64,000 nt of DNA from Sphingomonadales bacterium (GTDB lineage Bacteria; Pseudomonadota; Alphaproteobacteria; Sphingomonadales; Sphingomonadaceae). The DNA is taken from assembly GCA_027488785.1 (NCBI GenBank), contig JAIYAY010000026.1, positions 1 to 64,000 of the forward strand, given 5' to 3'. Below the pieces are notes generated by a model that ran no database searches, was not told the DNA's origin, and saw only the letters and a list, made by a program, of their open reading frames with translations. Shown piece after piece: positions 54,289 to 64,000 of this stretch (the stretch's first letter is position 1; each line of letters opens with the position of its first letter). The translations under genes and the position numbers were made by a program.

Positions 54289-55788
54289 TTATTTCTTAGA
54301 CGCAGCCTTTTTGGCGGGTGCCTTTTTGGCTGGCGCAGCTTCTGCGTCCTTTTTAGGAGCGGCCTTCTTTCCAGCAGGCTTGGCTTCCTTGGCAGGCGCT
54401 TCGTCTTTTGCAGCTGCCTTTTTGGCAGGTGCTTTTTTCTTGGCGGCAGGCTTTGCATCTGGTTCAGCTTCAATCGCTGCTTCCAACACATCCTTAGTCA
54501 CGGTCTTGTCGGTCACGGTCGCCTTTTCAAACAAGAAGTCGACAACCTTGTCTTCAAACATCGGTGCACGCAATTGCGCGGCTGCCATTGGGTTTTCCTG
54601 CAAATATTGCACGAAACGCTGACGGTCTTCAGGGCGATATTGCTGCGCGGCTTGCTGCACGAGCATGTTCATTTCCTGCGCAGTCACCTCAACGCCATTG
54701 GCTTGGCCGATTTCCGATAGGAGCAAGCCCAAACGCACACGGCGCACGGCGATATCGCGATACTCTTCGCGCTCAGCTTCCATTTCTTTCTTCGCAGCTT
54801 CAGCATCTGCTTCGCGCGCAGCTTCCTGCTCCAATTGCGCCCAAATCTGCGCAAATTCAGCTTCGACCATCGAAGGCGGCACATCGAAATCATGGCCAGC
54901 GGCCAACTGATCCAGCAACTGGCGCTTCATATAAGTCCGCGTCAGGCCATTATGTTCTTGCTCAACCTGAACCTTCATCAGCTCACGCAATTTGTCGATG
55001 CCGTCGAGGCCAAACATCTTGGCAAGATTGTCATCGGCCTTGGCTTCGACGGGCTTGCGCACTTCGTTGACGACGATGTCAAAAGTTGCCGCCTTACCCT
55101 TCAGGTTTTCGGCGTTGTAATCGTCTGGGAAGGTTACGTTCAGAACCTTCTCGTCATTGGCTTTTACGCCAACTAGCTGGTCTTCAAAACCGGGGATCAG
55201 CTGACCAGAGCCAAGCTCAACCGCCATGCCTTCGCCCTTGCCGCCTTCGAAAGGAACGCCATCAACCTTGCCTTCAAAATCGATAACGACGCTGTCGCCC
55301 ATTTTTGCGGCATATTTCTTATCAGCCGCTTCAAAGCTCTTTTGGCCTTCGGCAAGCTTCAGGATTGATTCGTCGACCTGCGCATCGCTGACTTCGACAG
55401 TCAGGCGCTCAAGTGTGATGCCATCGATAGAAGGCGCTGCAATCGCGGGCAGAACTTCCAGATGGAAATCGACAACCGCGTCTTTGCCCGGCGCATAATC
55501 TTCACCCAAATGCACATGCGGCTGAGTCGCTGGACGCAATTTATTGTCGGAAATCGCCTTTTGGACGCCTTCTTGGATCGAGCTGTTCAGCGCGTCCTGA
55601 AGGAGCGAATCCTTATGCATCTTCTTGACCAGATTGGCAGGAACCTTGCCGGGACGGAAACCGGGCATACGCACTTGAGGCGCGATTTTCTTCACCTCGG
55701 CATCGATGCGGGATTCAACATCCTTGGCGGTAATCGTCATGCGATAAGCGCGCTTCAGGCCTTCATTCTGTGTCTCGACGGTCTGCAT
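54289..55788 (-). CDS. tig: Trigger factor with basic Lys/Ala-rich tail
   Basis: Tig is the ribosome-bound chaperone and prolyl isomerase. The 499-aa protein has the ribosome-binding domain (residues 1-115, signature GFRPGKVPANLVKK), the FKBP domain (about 150-240: GDSVVIDFEGKVDGVPFEGG) and the chaperone domain to about 445. The last 50-55 residues are low complexity with repeats such as KKAPAKKAA and are absent from E. coli Tig. AGAAG precedes the ATG. A terminator follows. Confidence 0.96.
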   Translation of the reverse strand: MQTVETQNEGLKRAYRMTITAKDVESRIDAEVKKIAPQVRMPGFRPGKVPANLVKKMHKDSLLQDALNSSIQEGVQKAISDNKLRPATQPHVHLGEDYAPGKDAVVDFHLEVLPAIAAPSIDGITLERLTVEVSDAQVDESILKLAEGQKSFEAADKKYAAKMGDSVVIDFEGKVDGVPFEGGKGEGMAVELGSGQLIPGFEDQLVGVKANDEKVLNVTFPDDYNAENLKGKAATFDIVVNEVRKPVEAKADDNLAKMFGLDGIDKLRELMKVQVEQEHNGLTRTYMKRQLLDQLAAGHDFDVPPSMVEAEFAQIWAQLEQEAAREADAEAAKKEMEAEREEYRDIAVRRVRLGLLLSEIGQANGVEVTAQEMNMLVQQAAQQYRPEDRQRFVQYLQENPMAAAQLRAPMFEDKVVDFLFEKATVTDKTVTKDVLEAAIEAEPDAKPAAKKKAPAKKAAAKDEAPAKEAKPAGKKAAPKKDAEAAPAKKAPAKKAASKK

Positions 55789-55881
55789 GTTTTCTTCTCT
55801 ATCTACGACAGGCCCGCTGGCCTGCCAAAAACTGTTAAATGGCTTTCGGGTTCAACGACAGCCAGGGATATCCCCTTTTCG

Positions 55882-55966
55882 TGGTGCGGGCGAAGGGACT
55901 CGAACCCCCACACCTTGCGATGCCAGAACCTAAATCTGGTGCGTCTACCAATTCCGCCACGCCCGC
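55882..55966 (-). tRNA. tRNA-Leu (anticodon TAG), CCA encoded
   Basis: On the minus strand the sequence folds as a class II tRNA of 85 nt. The acceptor is GCGGGCG / CGCCCGC, the anticodon loop TTTAGGT gives TAG (Leu), there is a long variable arm, and the T-arm is GGGGGTTCGAGTCCC. An A and an encoded CCA end it. Confidence 0.97.
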
Positions 55967-56070
55967 TTACGAAAAACTGCCGTTTAACAAACGACGGGAG
56001 CCTCTAACGGGAAAGCTTCTGCGGGGCAAGGGGAGAAGCGGCGAAACCACCGCCCCCTTGCGCTGCCAGT

Positions 56071-57552
56071 TTACCCTAAAGCCTTTTTCAGCAAATCGTT
56101 GATGATTTGCGGGTTAGCCTTGCCCTGCATGGCCTTCATGGTTTGGCCCACGAAGAAGCCAAACAATTTGTCCTTGCCGGATCGATATTCCGCAACCTTA
56201 TCTTCGTTCGCGGCCATGATTTTGGCGATTTCGGCTTCGATTGCGCCAGTGTCGCTGGTTTGCTTGAGGCCCTTTTCCTCGACAATCGCAGCCGCGCCCA
56301 TCATGTTTCCTTGGGCCGCGGTTTCAAGCATGATTTCGAAGACTTGCTTGGCGATGCTGCCGCTGATCGTGCCATCGGCAACCAGACTCAGCAATTCAGC
56401 GGCTTGCTTTGGATTGACGGGACTTTCGTCGAGGGTCTTGCCCATCTTGTTGAGAGCGCCGAACAATTCGGACATCAACCAGTTGGAACCTTGCTTGGCA
56501 TCGACGCCTTCAGCCAGCAAATCTTCAAACCAGAATGCGGTTTCGGCCTCTGCCGTCAGAACGGCGGCATTATAAGCCGTCAGGCCCATCGCCTCATAGC
56601 GCGCACGCTTGGCATCAGGAAGCTCCGGCAAGGAGGCACGACATTCCTCCAGAAACGCGTCGTCCAATTCTACCGGCAACAAATCGGGGTCGGGGAAATA
56701 ACGATAGTCATGCGCGTCTTCTTTTGACCGCATCGACCGCGTTTCTTGTCTGTTAGGGTCAAACAGGCGGGTTTCCTGCACCACCGCGCCGCCGCTTTCG
56801 ATCAAATCAACCTGACGCTGCGCCTCATACTCAATCGCCTGCATCATGAAGCGGATTGAGTTGACGTTCTTCGTTTCGGTACGCGTGCCCAATTCGCCGC
56901 CTGGCTTTCGCACCGAGACGTTGACGTCGGCGCGCATCGAGCCTTGCTCCATATTACCGTCACACGAGCCGACATAACGCAGGATCGAGCGCAGTTTTTT
57001 GAGATATGCACCGGCTTCCTGCGGGCTGCTGATATCCGGACGCGAGACGATTTCCATCAAGGCAACGCCCGAACGGTTCAAATCAACGAAAGACATTGTT
57101 GGATGCTGGTCATGCATCAACTTGCCCGCGTCTTGCTCAACATGGATGCGTTCAATGCCGATTTTCTTGGTCGGGCTGTCGGGGTCTTTTTCGTTCAGCG
57201 TGACTTCAATCGCGCCCTCGCCCACAATCGGGTGATACAGCTGCGAAATCTGATAGCCCTGTGGCAAATCGGCGTAGAAATAATTCTTACGGTCAAAGCG
57301 CGACCAGCGGTTGATCTGTGCATTGATTGCCATACCCGTGCGCACAGCCTGACGCAGGCATTCGCGGTTGGGTACAGGCAACATGCCCGGCATTGCGGCA
57401 TCGACCAAGCTCACATGGCTGTTCGGTTCAGCACCAAAGCCCGTTGAGGAGCCCGAAAACAGCTTGGATTCGCTGGTAATCTGCGCATGGACTTCAAGGC
57501 CAATCACGACCTCCCATTCGCCTGTATTCCCTTGGATGCGGTATTGACTCAT
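56071..57552 (-). CDS. gatB: Asp-tRNA(Asn)/Glu-tRNA(Gln) amidotransferase subunit B
   Basis: GatB binds misacylated tRNA and activates the glutamate or aspartate side chain. The 493-aa protein has [13 protein letters not shown], the [12 protein letters not shown] and [14 protein letters not shown] segments, and a C-terminal YqeY-like domain ending in [14 protein letters not shown]. The ATG at 57552 is behind GGAGAG, and one base separates it from the gatA stop. The gene order on the minus strand is gatC-gatA-gatB. Confidence 0.97.
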   Translation of the reverse strand: MSQYRIQGNTGEWEVVIGLEVHAQITSESKLFSGSSTGFGAEPNSHVSLVDAAMPGMLPVPNRECLRQAVRTGMAINAQINRWSRFDRKNYFYADLPQGYQISQLYHPIVGEGAIEVTLNEKDPDSPTKKIGIERIHVEQDAGKLMHDQHPTMSFVDLNRSGVALMEIVSRPDISSPQEAGAYLKKLRSILRYVGSCDGNMEQGSMRADVNVSVRKPGGELGTRTETKNVNSIRFMMQAIEYEAQRQVDLIESGGAVVQETRLFDPNRQETRSMRSKEDAHDYRYFPDPDLLPVELDDAFLEECRASLPELPDAKRARYEAMGLTAYNAAVLTAEAETAFWFEDLLAEGVDAKQGSNWLMSELFGALNKMGKTLDESPVNPKQAAELLSLVADGTISGSIAKQVFEIMLETAAQGNMMGAAAIVEEKGLKQTSDTGAIEAEIAKIMAANEDKVAEYRSGKDKLFGFFVGQTMKAMQGKANPQIINDLLKKALG

Positions 57553-57553
57553 A

Positions 57554-59038
57554 TTACCACCACTCTCCGGCTTCCGCCGTAAATCCTGAACGTTGTTCAA
57601 TCGCGAGACCTGCGTTGAGCACCGCCTGTTCATCAAGCGCTTTGCCGATAACCTGCAAGCCCAAGGGTAAGCCCTCTTTGCTCAGACCGCCAGGAACCGA
57701 CATGGCAGGCAGGCCAGCCAATGAGGCAGGCACAGCGAAAACGTCGTTCAGATACATTGACAATGGATCGGCGTTTTTCTCACCCAATCCAAACGCCGCG
57801 CTTGGTGCGGTAGGTGCGAGGATGAGATCGCAACTTGCCCACGCATTTTCAAAATCGCGCGCAATCAAGGCGCGGACCTTTTGCGCTTGGGTATAATATG
57901 CGTCGTAGAAACCGGCGCTCAACACATAAGTGCCAATCATGATGCGGCGACGCACTTCTTCGCCAAAGCCAGCGGCACGGGTCGCAGCATACATGTCCTG
58001 CAGGCCAGCGCCCTCCGGCAAATCGCGCAGACCAAAGCGCACGCCATCATAACGCGCAAGGTTCGATGATGCTTCCGCAGGGGCAATGATATAATAAGCC
58101 GGAAGCGCATATTTTGTGTGCGGTAGGCTGATATCGACGATTTCTGCGCCAGCATCTTTCAACCAAGCGATGCCATTGTCCCACATTTTAGCGATATCTT
58201 CGTCAATACCGTCAAGGCGGTATTCCTTGGGGATACCGATACGCTTGCCCTTCAGGTCGCTGTTCAAGCCAGCTTCCCATGCGGGCACAGGCAAATCAAG
58301 CGAGGTCGAATCCTTCGGATCAAAGCCCGCCATCGCTTCCAACATGATCGCACAATCGCGTACGTCGCGGGCCATAGGGCCAGCTTGGTCCAAGGAGCTA
58401 GCAAACGCCACAACGCCCCAGCGGGAGCAACGTCCATAAGTCGGCTTGATGCCGCTAATGCCAACAAAAGCCGCAGGCTGGCGAATCGAGCCGCCGGTGT
58501 CGGTTCCGGTCGCGGCAGGGCAAAGCCGCGCAGCGATAGCAGACGATGAACCGCCTGACGATCCACCGGGCGCCAATGCGGCCGTGCTGCCGTCATTGCG
58601 CCGCCATGGCGAGATAACATTACCGAAGTAACTGGTTTCGTTCGACGATCCCATGGCGAATTGGTCCATGTTCAACTTGCCAAGCATCCCTGCCCCGGCC
58701 TTCCACAAATTGGCCGAAACGGTGGATTCATAGGTCGGCACAAAGCCTTCCAATATGTGGCTTGCGGCGGTTGTTTGCACGCCTTCGGTGCAGAACAAAT
58801 CCTTCATGCCAATGGGCACGCCGGCCATTTTGCCGAGCGGCTTGCCCGCAGCGCGGTCGGCATCGACAGCTTGCGCGGCCTCGATGGCCTTTTCGGGGGT
58901 TTCGACGATGAAAGCGTTCAAGGCTTTTGCGGCAGATACGCGGGCGTTCAGCGCCTCTGCGACTTCCACAGCTTTAAATTCACCCTTGGCAACGCCATCG
59001 CGGATCGCGGCAACGCCGAGTCTTGAAAAATCAGTCAT
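57554..59038 (-). CDS. gatA: Asp-tRNA(Asn)/Glu-tRNA(Gln) amidotransferase subunit A
   Basis: GatA is the amidase that releases ammonia from glutamine. The 494-aa protein has the Lys of [10 protein letters not shown] and the amidase signature [26 protein letters not shown] within residues 150-180, which holds the serines of the Ser-cisSer-Lys triad. It overlaps gatC by one base (TAATG). Confidence 0.97.
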   Translation of the reverse strand: MTDFSRLGVAAIRDGVAKGEFKAVEVAEALNARVSAAKALNAFIVETPEKAIEAAQAVDADRAAGKPLGKMAGVPIGMKDLFCTEGVQTTAASHILEGFVPTYESTVSANLWKAGAGMLGKLNMDQFAMGSSNETSYFGNVISPWRRNDGSTAALAPGGSSGGSSSAIAARLCPAATGTDTGGSIRQPAAFVGISGIKPTYGRCSRWGVVAFASSLDQAGPMARDVRDCAIMLEAMAGFDPKDSTSLDLPVPAWEAGLNSDLKGKRIGIPKEYRLDGIDEDIAKMWDNGIAWLKDAGAEIVDISLPHTKYALPAYYIIAPAEASSNLARYDGVRFGLRDLPEGAGLQDMYAATRAAGFGEEVRRRIMIGTYVLSAGFYDAYYTQAQKVRALIARDFENAWASCDLILAPTAPSAAFGLGEKNADPLSMYLNDVFAVPASLAGLPAMSVPGGLSKEGLPLGLQVIGKALDEQAVLNAGLAIEQRSGFTAEAGEWW

Positions 59039-59325
59039 TATTCAATCACCTTCGGCACGCCAAAGAAGCTGCCTTCTCTAGCTGGTGCATTGGCAAGCAC
59101 TTTGTCCCGCACATCGCCATCGGTCACAACATCCTCACGCAGACGCAGCTTATTAGGGATAACGGCCGTCATCGGCTCGACACCGGTGACGTCGACCTCT
59201 CCCAATTGCTCCACCCAGGCCAAAATGCCATTGAGTTCGCCGACCATCTTGTCAGCCTCAGCATCGCTAATCGCGATACGCGAAAGCCGTGCGATTTTGT
59301 TCACGGTATCTTTATCTACAGACAT
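59038..59325 (-). CDS. gatC: Asp-tRNA(Asn)/Glu-tRNA(Gln) amidotransferase subunit C
   Basis: The 95-aa GatC stabilises GatA and GatB. It begins [19 protein letters not shown] and has the conserved [15 protein letters not shown] and C-terminal [13 protein letters not shown]. It is the first gene of gatCAB. Confidence 0.95.
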   Translation of the reverse strand: MSVDKDTVNKIARLSRIAISDAEADKMVGELNGILAWVEQLGEVDVTGVEPMTAVIPNKLRLREDVVTDGDVRDKVLANAPAREGSFFGVPKVIE

Positions 59326-59464
59326 AGCCCGCCGCTAGCATTGCGCCTGCATTGCTTCAACGGAAAAGCTTGGGGTAAAGACCTAATCTTTCAGCCCCCA
59401 TTCAATTTTCCGATGCTATTTCCATCTAATCGGGTAAATCGCATCAAAATCTCGGGACATACAC

Positions 59465-60574
59465 TTGGCACGTAAATTTCTTTATATCGTCGCAGCGCTT
59501 ACCGTTCTTGTCATTGCGGGCGGCTTTGTCATGCGGATTTATGAAAGCGAGCTGACCGAACTTGCCTTTGTCCCGACGGCCAAGTTTGAGCGGCAACCCG
59601 CCTTTGATCGCAGCAAATATGCGGGCAATGACATGTGGTTTGCGCGTCCCGGGAAAACAGGCAACCCCGCAGACTGGTTGCCAACTGGCGCAGCGAAGCC
59701 CGAAATGCCTGGTTCAGCTGCGATATTCTTTGTGCATCCTACCTCCTATATCGGCCGGGATTATTGGAATGCACCACTTAACGATGCAGAATCACAGGAC
59801 CGCGCGCGTATGTTCCTGCGCGGCCTTGCGTCGCCGCTCGTCAGTGCAGGCGAAATGTGGGCGCCGCGATACCGTCAGGCCGCGATTGGCGCGTTTCTGA
59901 CCACCAAGCCGGAGGGCCAGCAAGCGTTAGATGCCGCCTATCAAGACGTTCTTTTGGCTTTTGATGAATTCGCGGCAAAGGTGCAAAAGGATCGCCCAAT
60001 CATATTGGCAGGGCATAGCCAAGGCGCGCTGCATCTAACAAATTTGCTCAAGGACCGCGTGGCGGGCGAGCCAATCGCCAAACGCATTGTTGCGGTCTAT
60101 GCCGTTGGTTGGCCGATATCGATGACCGCTGATCTGCCACAAATGGGCTTAGCCGCTTGCGCTGGCCCTGATGACACAGGCTGCATCATGGCGTGGCAAA
60201 GCTTTGCCGAACCTGCCGAATATGACCGAATCGTCAAAGTCTATAACGCCACAACCGGATTTAACGGCACGCCACGCAAGGGCACGCCGATGTTGTGCAC
60301 CAATCCGCTCAACGGCGGCGCGAAGCCTGTGGCGTTGATGGAAGCCAATCTGGGCACGTTGAAACCGGACGATAAGCTCAAGACCGGCGAGCTGATTGTT
60401 GGCGCAGTGCCGGCGCGATGCGATGACAAGGGGTTTCTAATAATTGGTGATCCGCCTGAAATTGGCCCTTATGTCCTGCCCGGTAACAATTACCATGTCT
60501 ATGATTTCCCCTTATTCTGGGCCAATGTGCGGGCGGATGCGACATGGCGCTTGAAGAAATATCTGCAAAAATGA
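59465..60574 (+). CDS. DUF3089 family membrane-anchored alpha/beta hydrolase
   Basis: The 369-aa protein has an N-terminal hydrophobic anchor ([19 protein letters not shown]), then [10 protein letters not shown] and the nucleophile elbow AGHSQGALH, and C-terminal [14 protein letters not shown] with a His in the expected triad position. DUF3089 members are predicted lipases or esterases. The start is a TTG at 59465 behind CGGGAC. The stop overlaps the ruvX ATG. Confidence 0.87.
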   Translation: MARKFLYIVAALTVLVIAGGFVMRIYESELTELAFVPTAKFERQPAFDRSKYAGNDMWFARPGKTGNPADWLPTGAAKPEMPGSAAIFFVHPTSYIGRDYWNAPLNDAESQDRARMFLRGLASPLVSAGEMWAPRYRQAAIGAFLTTKPEGQQALDAAYQDVLLAFDEFAAKVQKDRPIILAGHSQGALHLTNLLKDRVAGEPIAKRIVAVYAVGWPISMTADLPQMGLAACAGPDDTGCIMAWQSFAEPAEYDRIVKVYNATTGFNGTPRKGTPMLCTNPLNGGAKPVALMEANLGTLKPDDKLKTGELIVGAVPARCDDKGFLIIGDPPEIGPYVLPGNNYHVYDFPLFWANVRADATWRLKKYLQK

Positions 60575-61032
60575 TTTTTGAATCGGTTGCCAGCTTCCGC
60601 GATCAACTGCCTGACGGCGGGGTTTTAATCGGGCTAGATGTTGGTAGCAAAACCATTGGCACAGCCTTTTGTGATGCGGGCTGGACCTTCGCCTCGCCCG
60701 CAGACCTCATTAAGCGCGCCAAGTTTACGAAGGATAAATTCGAATTAAAGGCCGCCATTGCAACACGGCCAACCCGCGGCATTGTGATTGGTTTGCCGCT
60801 CAACATGGACGGCAGCGAAAGCCCGCGCAGCCAGTCCAGCCGCGCCTTTGCGAAAAACATCGCGGATCTCGGCCTTCCGATTTTGCTGCGCGACGAACGC
60901 TGGTCAACCCAAGCCGTCGAACGCGACATGATCGCCGCCGACATGAGCCGCGCCAAGCGCGCCGAAAAAATCGATAGCGGCGCTGCAGCGTTCATCCTGC
61001 AAGGTGCGATTGATGCGCTGACAAGTGGGTGA
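60571..61032 (+). CDS. ruvX: RuvX/YqgF putative Holliday junction resolvase
   Basis: The 153-aa RNase H-fold nuclease has Asp23 in [24 protein letters not shown] and [11 protein letters not shown], and the C-terminal [14 protein letters not shown]. It is required for pre-16S rRNA processing in other bacteria. The ATG at 60571 overlaps the DUF3089 stop (ATGA); an upstream ATG at 60544 is also in frame. Confidence 0.92.
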   Translation: MIFESVASFRDQLPDGGVLIGLDVGSKTIGTAFCDAGWTFASPADLIKRAKFTKDKFELKAAIATRPTRGIVIGLPLNMDGSESPRSQSSRAFAKNIADLGLPILLRDERWSTQAVERDMIAADMSRAKRAEKIDSGAAAFILQGAIDALTSG

Positions 61033-61097
61033 TGTTGATTGGCGGTTTTATGGACGCCTACCGCTCCGGCATGATGAAAGTCAGAATAAGCCTAGAT

Positions 61098-61168
61098 CGT
61101 CATCCTGAACTTGTTTCAGGATAACACACGGCAATATCTCTTTATGCTGAAACAAGTTCAGCATGACG
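61098..61168. repeat. REP-like pair of inverted palindromes
   Basis: Two 24-25-nt units face each other. Each is itself a hairpin: ATCCTGAA-CTTGT-TTCAGGAT (61101-61121) and ATGCTGAA-ACAAG-TTCAGCAT (61144-61164), and the outer CGTCAT / ATGACG match. The pair resembles extragenic palindromes common in sphingomonads and may end ruvX transcription. I saw no other copy in the window. Confidence 0.8.
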
Positions 61169-61277
61169 AAAATGGGGCTGTATTTTAATCGTCACCCTAG
61201 AAGCAATGCGGCAGCCACACCCCAACCAGACAAATCGTTTGAGTCTCACCCAAATCCCCGTTAAGGGCATCGCTTTA

Positions 61278-62273
61278 ATGACATGGACATCACCTTTCGC
61301 AGCCGACAGCTTTCCAAGCGGGTCGGATGCCTTTCCGCACAAGCATTTGCTTGGCATCGCCGGACTCCAGCCGTGGGAAATTCTCTACATTCTTAAAGAG
61401 GCGGAGCAATGGGTTGCGCTTAACCGCGCGGGCGCAGCAAAACATGCTGACACGCTCTCTGGCCTGACCATCATCAACGCCTTTTTTGAAAATTCTACCC
61501 GCACATTATTGTCGTTCGAAATCGCTGGAAAGCGTCTCGGCGCGGATGTGGTGAATATGCACGCGGCGCAGTCGAGCGTAAAAAAAGGCGAAACCCTCAT
61601 CGACACGGCGATGACACTCAACGCCATGCGTGCGGACGCCATTGTGATTCGCCACGGCAGCTCGGGCGCTGTGCAACTTATCTCCAGCAAGGTAGACTGC
61701 CCTGTCCTCAACGCCGGTGACGGCAGCCACGAGCATCCAACGCAGGCGTTGCTCGATGCGCTGACCATCATGCGCCGCAAGGGCAAGGTCGAAGGTCAAA
61801 CCGTCGTGATTTGCGGCGATGTCCTGCACAGTCGCGTTGCCCGATCGAACCTGTTTTGCTTGAAATCATTGGGCGCAGAAGTGCGCGTTGTCGCGCCCCC
61901 TGCCCTTATGCCCAGCGGGATACAAGCATTTGGCGCCATTCCCTTCAGCAATTTCGATGCCGCATTGAACGGGGCTGATGTAATCATGATGTTGCGTCTG
62001 CAAAACGAACGGATGCAGGGCGATTTCATCCCCTCACCGCGTGAATATTTCCATCTATATGGCCTTGACGAACGGCGGTTGGCGTTGGCCAAGCCGGACG
62101 CGCTTGTCATGCACCCGGGCCCCATGAATCGCGGCGTGGAAATCGCCAGCAGCGTCGCGGACCATGTCGACCGCTCGGCCATTACCGAGCAAGTAGAAAT
62201 GGGCGTGGCGGTTCGTATGGCCTGTCTCGACATATTGACCCGCAAGGCACGTGGTCAGGAGGGTTGGGCATGA
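61278..62273 (+). CDS. pyrB: Aspartate carbamoyltransferase catalytic subunit
   Basis: PyrB makes carbamoyl-aspartate from carbamoyl phosphate and aspartate. The 331-aa protein has the carbamoyl phosphate loop [23 protein letters not shown] and MHPGPMNRG. The ATG at 61278 has TAAGGG upstream; a frame to 61206 is open but its start lacks a ribosome-binding site. The stop overlaps pyrC' as ATGA. Confidence 0.96.
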   Translation: MTWTSPFAADSFPSGSDAFPHKHLLGIAGLQPWEILYILKEAEQWVALNRAGAAKHADTLSGLTIINAFFENSTRTLLSFEIAGKRLGADVVNMHAAQSSVKKGETLIDTAMTLNAMRADAIVIRHGSSGAVQLISSKVDCPVLNAGDGSHEHPTQALLDALTIMRRKGKVEGQTVVICGDVLHSRVARSNLFCLKSLGAEVRVVAPPALMPSGIQAFGAIPFSNFDAALNGADVIMMLRLQNERMQGDFIPSPREYFHLYGLDERRLALAKPDALVMHPGPMNRGVEIASSVADHVDRSAITEQVEMGVAVRMACLDILTRKARGQEGWA

Positions 62274-63487
62274 CCAGCGTGAACATCCTTCAAGGCAATA
62301 TCATACTCCCCGGCGCGGATAAGGCAGAGCTGTTGTCTTTGCATATCGCGGACGGCAAAATTGCTTCTGTTAGCACAGCAGCACCAACAGTCGAACATAT
62401 TGACGCCAGCGGGTTGATCGTCGCGCCGGGCATCATTGATTTGGGTGTTTTTAAAACGGACAAGCCGGCCTTTCGATTCGGCGGGATAACGCGCGCAGCA
62501 TTGATGCCCGATCAATCACCGGTGCATGACGATCCAGCGACCGTGCGCTTTGCCGCATTAAAGGGTAAGCCCGATTTATGGGTGCACCCTCTTGCCGCCG
62601 CGACCCAAGGCCTTGACGGGCTGCATATGGCGGAAATTGCGTTGATGAAAGAAGCCGGCGCTGTGGCAGTGGCGACTGGACGCAAATGGATATCTGACAG
62701 CGGCGTTATGCTGCGCATCATGCATTATTGCGCCGCGTTAGACCTTGCCGTCATTGTGCATAATGAGGATACAGGCGTAGCCGGCCATGCCGTCGCAACG
62801 GCTGGTGAAACCGCCACGTTGCTAGGCCTTTCAAGTGCGCCCGTCGTTGCCGAAACATTGGCTATTGCCCGCGACCTCCTATTGGCGGAAGAAAGTGGCG
62901 CACATGTGCATTTCCGGCAAGTCACCACCGCACGCGGTCTCGACCTGATCCGCGCGGCAAAGGCAAAAGGCCTGCGTGTCACCTGCGGAATTACGCCAGC
63001 GCATATATTCCTGTCGGACAATGCCATTTCGGATTTCCGTACCTTTGCGCGGCTTTCGCCACCGCTGCGGTCCGAAAGCGATCGATTGGCATGTATAAAG
63101 GCCATTGCCGATGGTACGATTGACGTCATCGCATCAGGCCATGACCCGCGCGGGCCAGAAGACAAGCGCCTGCCATTTTCCGAAAGTGCGCCCGGCATGG
63201 CGGGAGCAGAAACTTTGCTGGCGCTGTCACTCAACCTCGTGCGAGATAATGTGATTTCGATGGGCCGTATGTTTGAATTGCTCGCGTCGAACCCTGCAAA
63301 GATATTAGGATTAAACGCAGGCAAAATACTTGAAGGACAAGAGGCCGACCTGATCCTGATCGACGCTGATGCGCCTTGGCAGGTTGACGGTGACCGCATG
63401 GCCGCACTGGCCGGCAACACACCCTTCGACCGCTTGCCGGTTCAGGGCCGTGTTCGACAGATGTTAAAGGGCGGCAAGCTTATTTAG
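62270..63487 (+). CDS. Dihydroorotase-like protein PyrC', probably non-catalytic
   Basis: The 405-aa amidohydrolase-fold protein resembles DHOase. Where active enzymes have D-x-H-x-H-x-R, this one reads [10 protein letters not shown] (57-66), so both zinc-binding histidines are lost. [16 protein letters not shown] replaces the DHAPH motif. In Pseudomonas a degenerate pyrC' of this kind forms a structural complex with PyrB, while a separate enzyme does catalysis. A strong AGGAGG precedes the ATG at 62270. Confidence 0.88.
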   Translation: MTSVNILQGNIILPGADKAELLSLHIADGKIASVSTAAPTVEHIDASGLIVAPGIIDLGVFKTDKPAFRFGGITRAALMPDQSPVHDDPATVRFAALKGKPDLWVHPLAAATQGLDGLHMAEIALMKEAGAVAVATGRKWISDSGVMLRIMHYCAALDLAVIVHNEDTGVAGHAVATAGETATLLGLSSAPVVAETLAIARDLLLAEESGAHVHFRQVTTARGLDLIRAAKAKGLRVTCGITPAHIFLSDNAISDFRTFARLSPPLRSESDRLACIKAIADGTIDVIASGHDPRGPEDKRLPFSESAPGMAGAETLLALSLNLVRDNVISMGRMFELLASNPAKILGLNAGKILEGQEADLILIDADAPWQVDGDRMAALAGNTPFDRLPVQGRVRQMLKGGKLI

Positions 63488-63543
63488 GGTCAGGCAGATA
63501 TTGCTTGGCATCCTATGCCGTTTCTCCATCATAGCTGCTGCGT

Positions 63544-63903
63544 TCAAACGGGCTCCAACCCGCCGTCGGTCACCTTGCGATAAAAGCAGCTTCTTGCACC
63601 GGTATGGCAGGTCGGACCTTGCGGCCGCGCAATGATCCAAAGAGCATCTTGATCGCAATCGATGCGTATATCGACAATATGCAGGACATTTCCGCTGCTT
63701 TCGCCCTTTTGCCAAAGCTGCTGACGACTGCGCGAGAAAAACACGGCGGTGCGGGTTTCCAAGCTTTTTGCAAGCGCCGCTGCATTCATATGCCCCACCA
63801 TTAATACGGTGCCATCGGCTTCATCCGTGATGACGGCTGTTACCAATCCATTGGCGTCATATTTGGGGTTAAGCGTCGATCCGCTCTCTCGTTCGTCGGT
63901 CAT
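63544..63903 (-). CDS. hisI: Phosphoribosyl-AMP cyclohydrolase HisI
   Basis: HisI opens the purine ring of PR-AMP in histidine synthesis. The 119-aa protein has the magnesium-binding D-C-D-Q-D motif (82-86) and zinc cysteines 99 and 106 in GPTCHTGARSCFY. The ATG at 63903 gives the usual length; the ribosome-binding site is weak. The 97 nt to the window edge hold nothing I recognise. Confidence 0.95.
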   Translation of the reverse strand: MTDERESGSTLNPKYDANGLVTAVITDEADGTVLMVGHMNAAALAKSLETRTAVFFSRSRQQLWQKGESSGNVLHIVDIRIDCDQDALWIIARPQGPTCHTGARSCFYRKVTDGGLEPV

Positions 63904-64000
63904 ATCGAGTAGGTAACCGAAGCATCTTTGCCCCGCCAACATTTTCTTTGTTACAAACGCACGACAAGGGGGAGACAATTGTAAATGCCATGCCTATAGG

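Noticed and set aside
56030-56062. GCAAGGGG/CCCCTTGC stem after gatB as a terminator
   Set aside because: There is no T tract; it may be a Rho-dependent end or chance.

Overview
The window is an ordinary, gene-dense stretch of chromosome from an alphaproteobacterium, most probably a member of the Sphingomonadales (Sphingorhabdus/Sphingopyxis-like). The evidence is the ChpT histidine phosphotransferase, AddAB instead of RecBCD, an RpoH of the alphaproteobacterial kind, TonB-dependent receptors, an S16 protein with a long acidic tail, a GatCAB amidotransferase and a DUF3089-ruvX-pyrB-pyrC' order. No phage, insertion sequence, integrase or CRISPR array was seen, and no stretch over about 300 bases lacks a gene.

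Layout. 1-5.4 kb: tRNA-Asn, a TauE/SafE exporter, secA, a small secreted protein and argJ. 5.4-14.3 kb: trxA, then a tight minus-strand operon tsaE-amgK-murU-addB-addA that joins tRNA modification, peptidoglycan sugar salvage and double-strand break repair. 14.5-18.7 kb: ahcY, a Prx5-type peroxiredoxin, AMP nucleosidase and a small histone-H1-like Lys/Ala/Pro protein. 18.8-24.3 kb: an M2 peptidase, small enzymes and asd. 24.4-28.1 kb: the ffh-rpsP-rimM-trmD-rplS translation operon. 28.3-32.7 kb: dapF-mtaB-ftsY-yciB with 4-base overlaps, then a PuuD-like membrane protein.

32.7-37.4 kb is the most interesting region. It holds a phage-shock locus: pspF divergent from a near-consensus sigma-54 promoter, then a 62-aa membrane protein, pspA, pspB and pspC. 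These are followed by a 51-aa membrane protein and four tandem small proteins, each with one N-terminal membrane segment and a C-terminal coiled coil. The four share a heptad motif with PspB, and three of them share a C-terminal E/Q-I-E-x-L-R tail with PspC. This looks like a lineage-specific expansion of the Psp membrane-stress system, and sufE follows it directly.

37.4-44 kb: a metal-uptake cluster (DUF2946 protein, TonB receptor, PepSY membrane protein), a J-domain protein, a Yip1 protein, a DUF4345-like protein, RNase P RNA and an AmpD-like amidase. 44-47.9 kb: chpT, a JAMM protease, rluD, rpoH and mtgA. 48-56 kb: a large TonB receptor, clpX, clpP, a protein with repeated TonB-C-like segments, trigger factor with a basic tail, and tRNA-Leu. 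56-64 kb: gatB-gatA-gatC, DUF3089-ruvX, a REP-like palindrome pair, pyrB with a catalytically degenerate pyrC', and hisI at the edge.

Two themes recur. One is envelope maintenance: Psp, AmgK/MurU, the amidase, MtgA, the SRP/FtsY/SecA export machinery and RpoH/ClpXP/Tig/DnaJ proteostasis. The other is low-complexity C-terminal tails on housekeeping proteins: acidic on S16, and basic on Tig and the H1-like protein.
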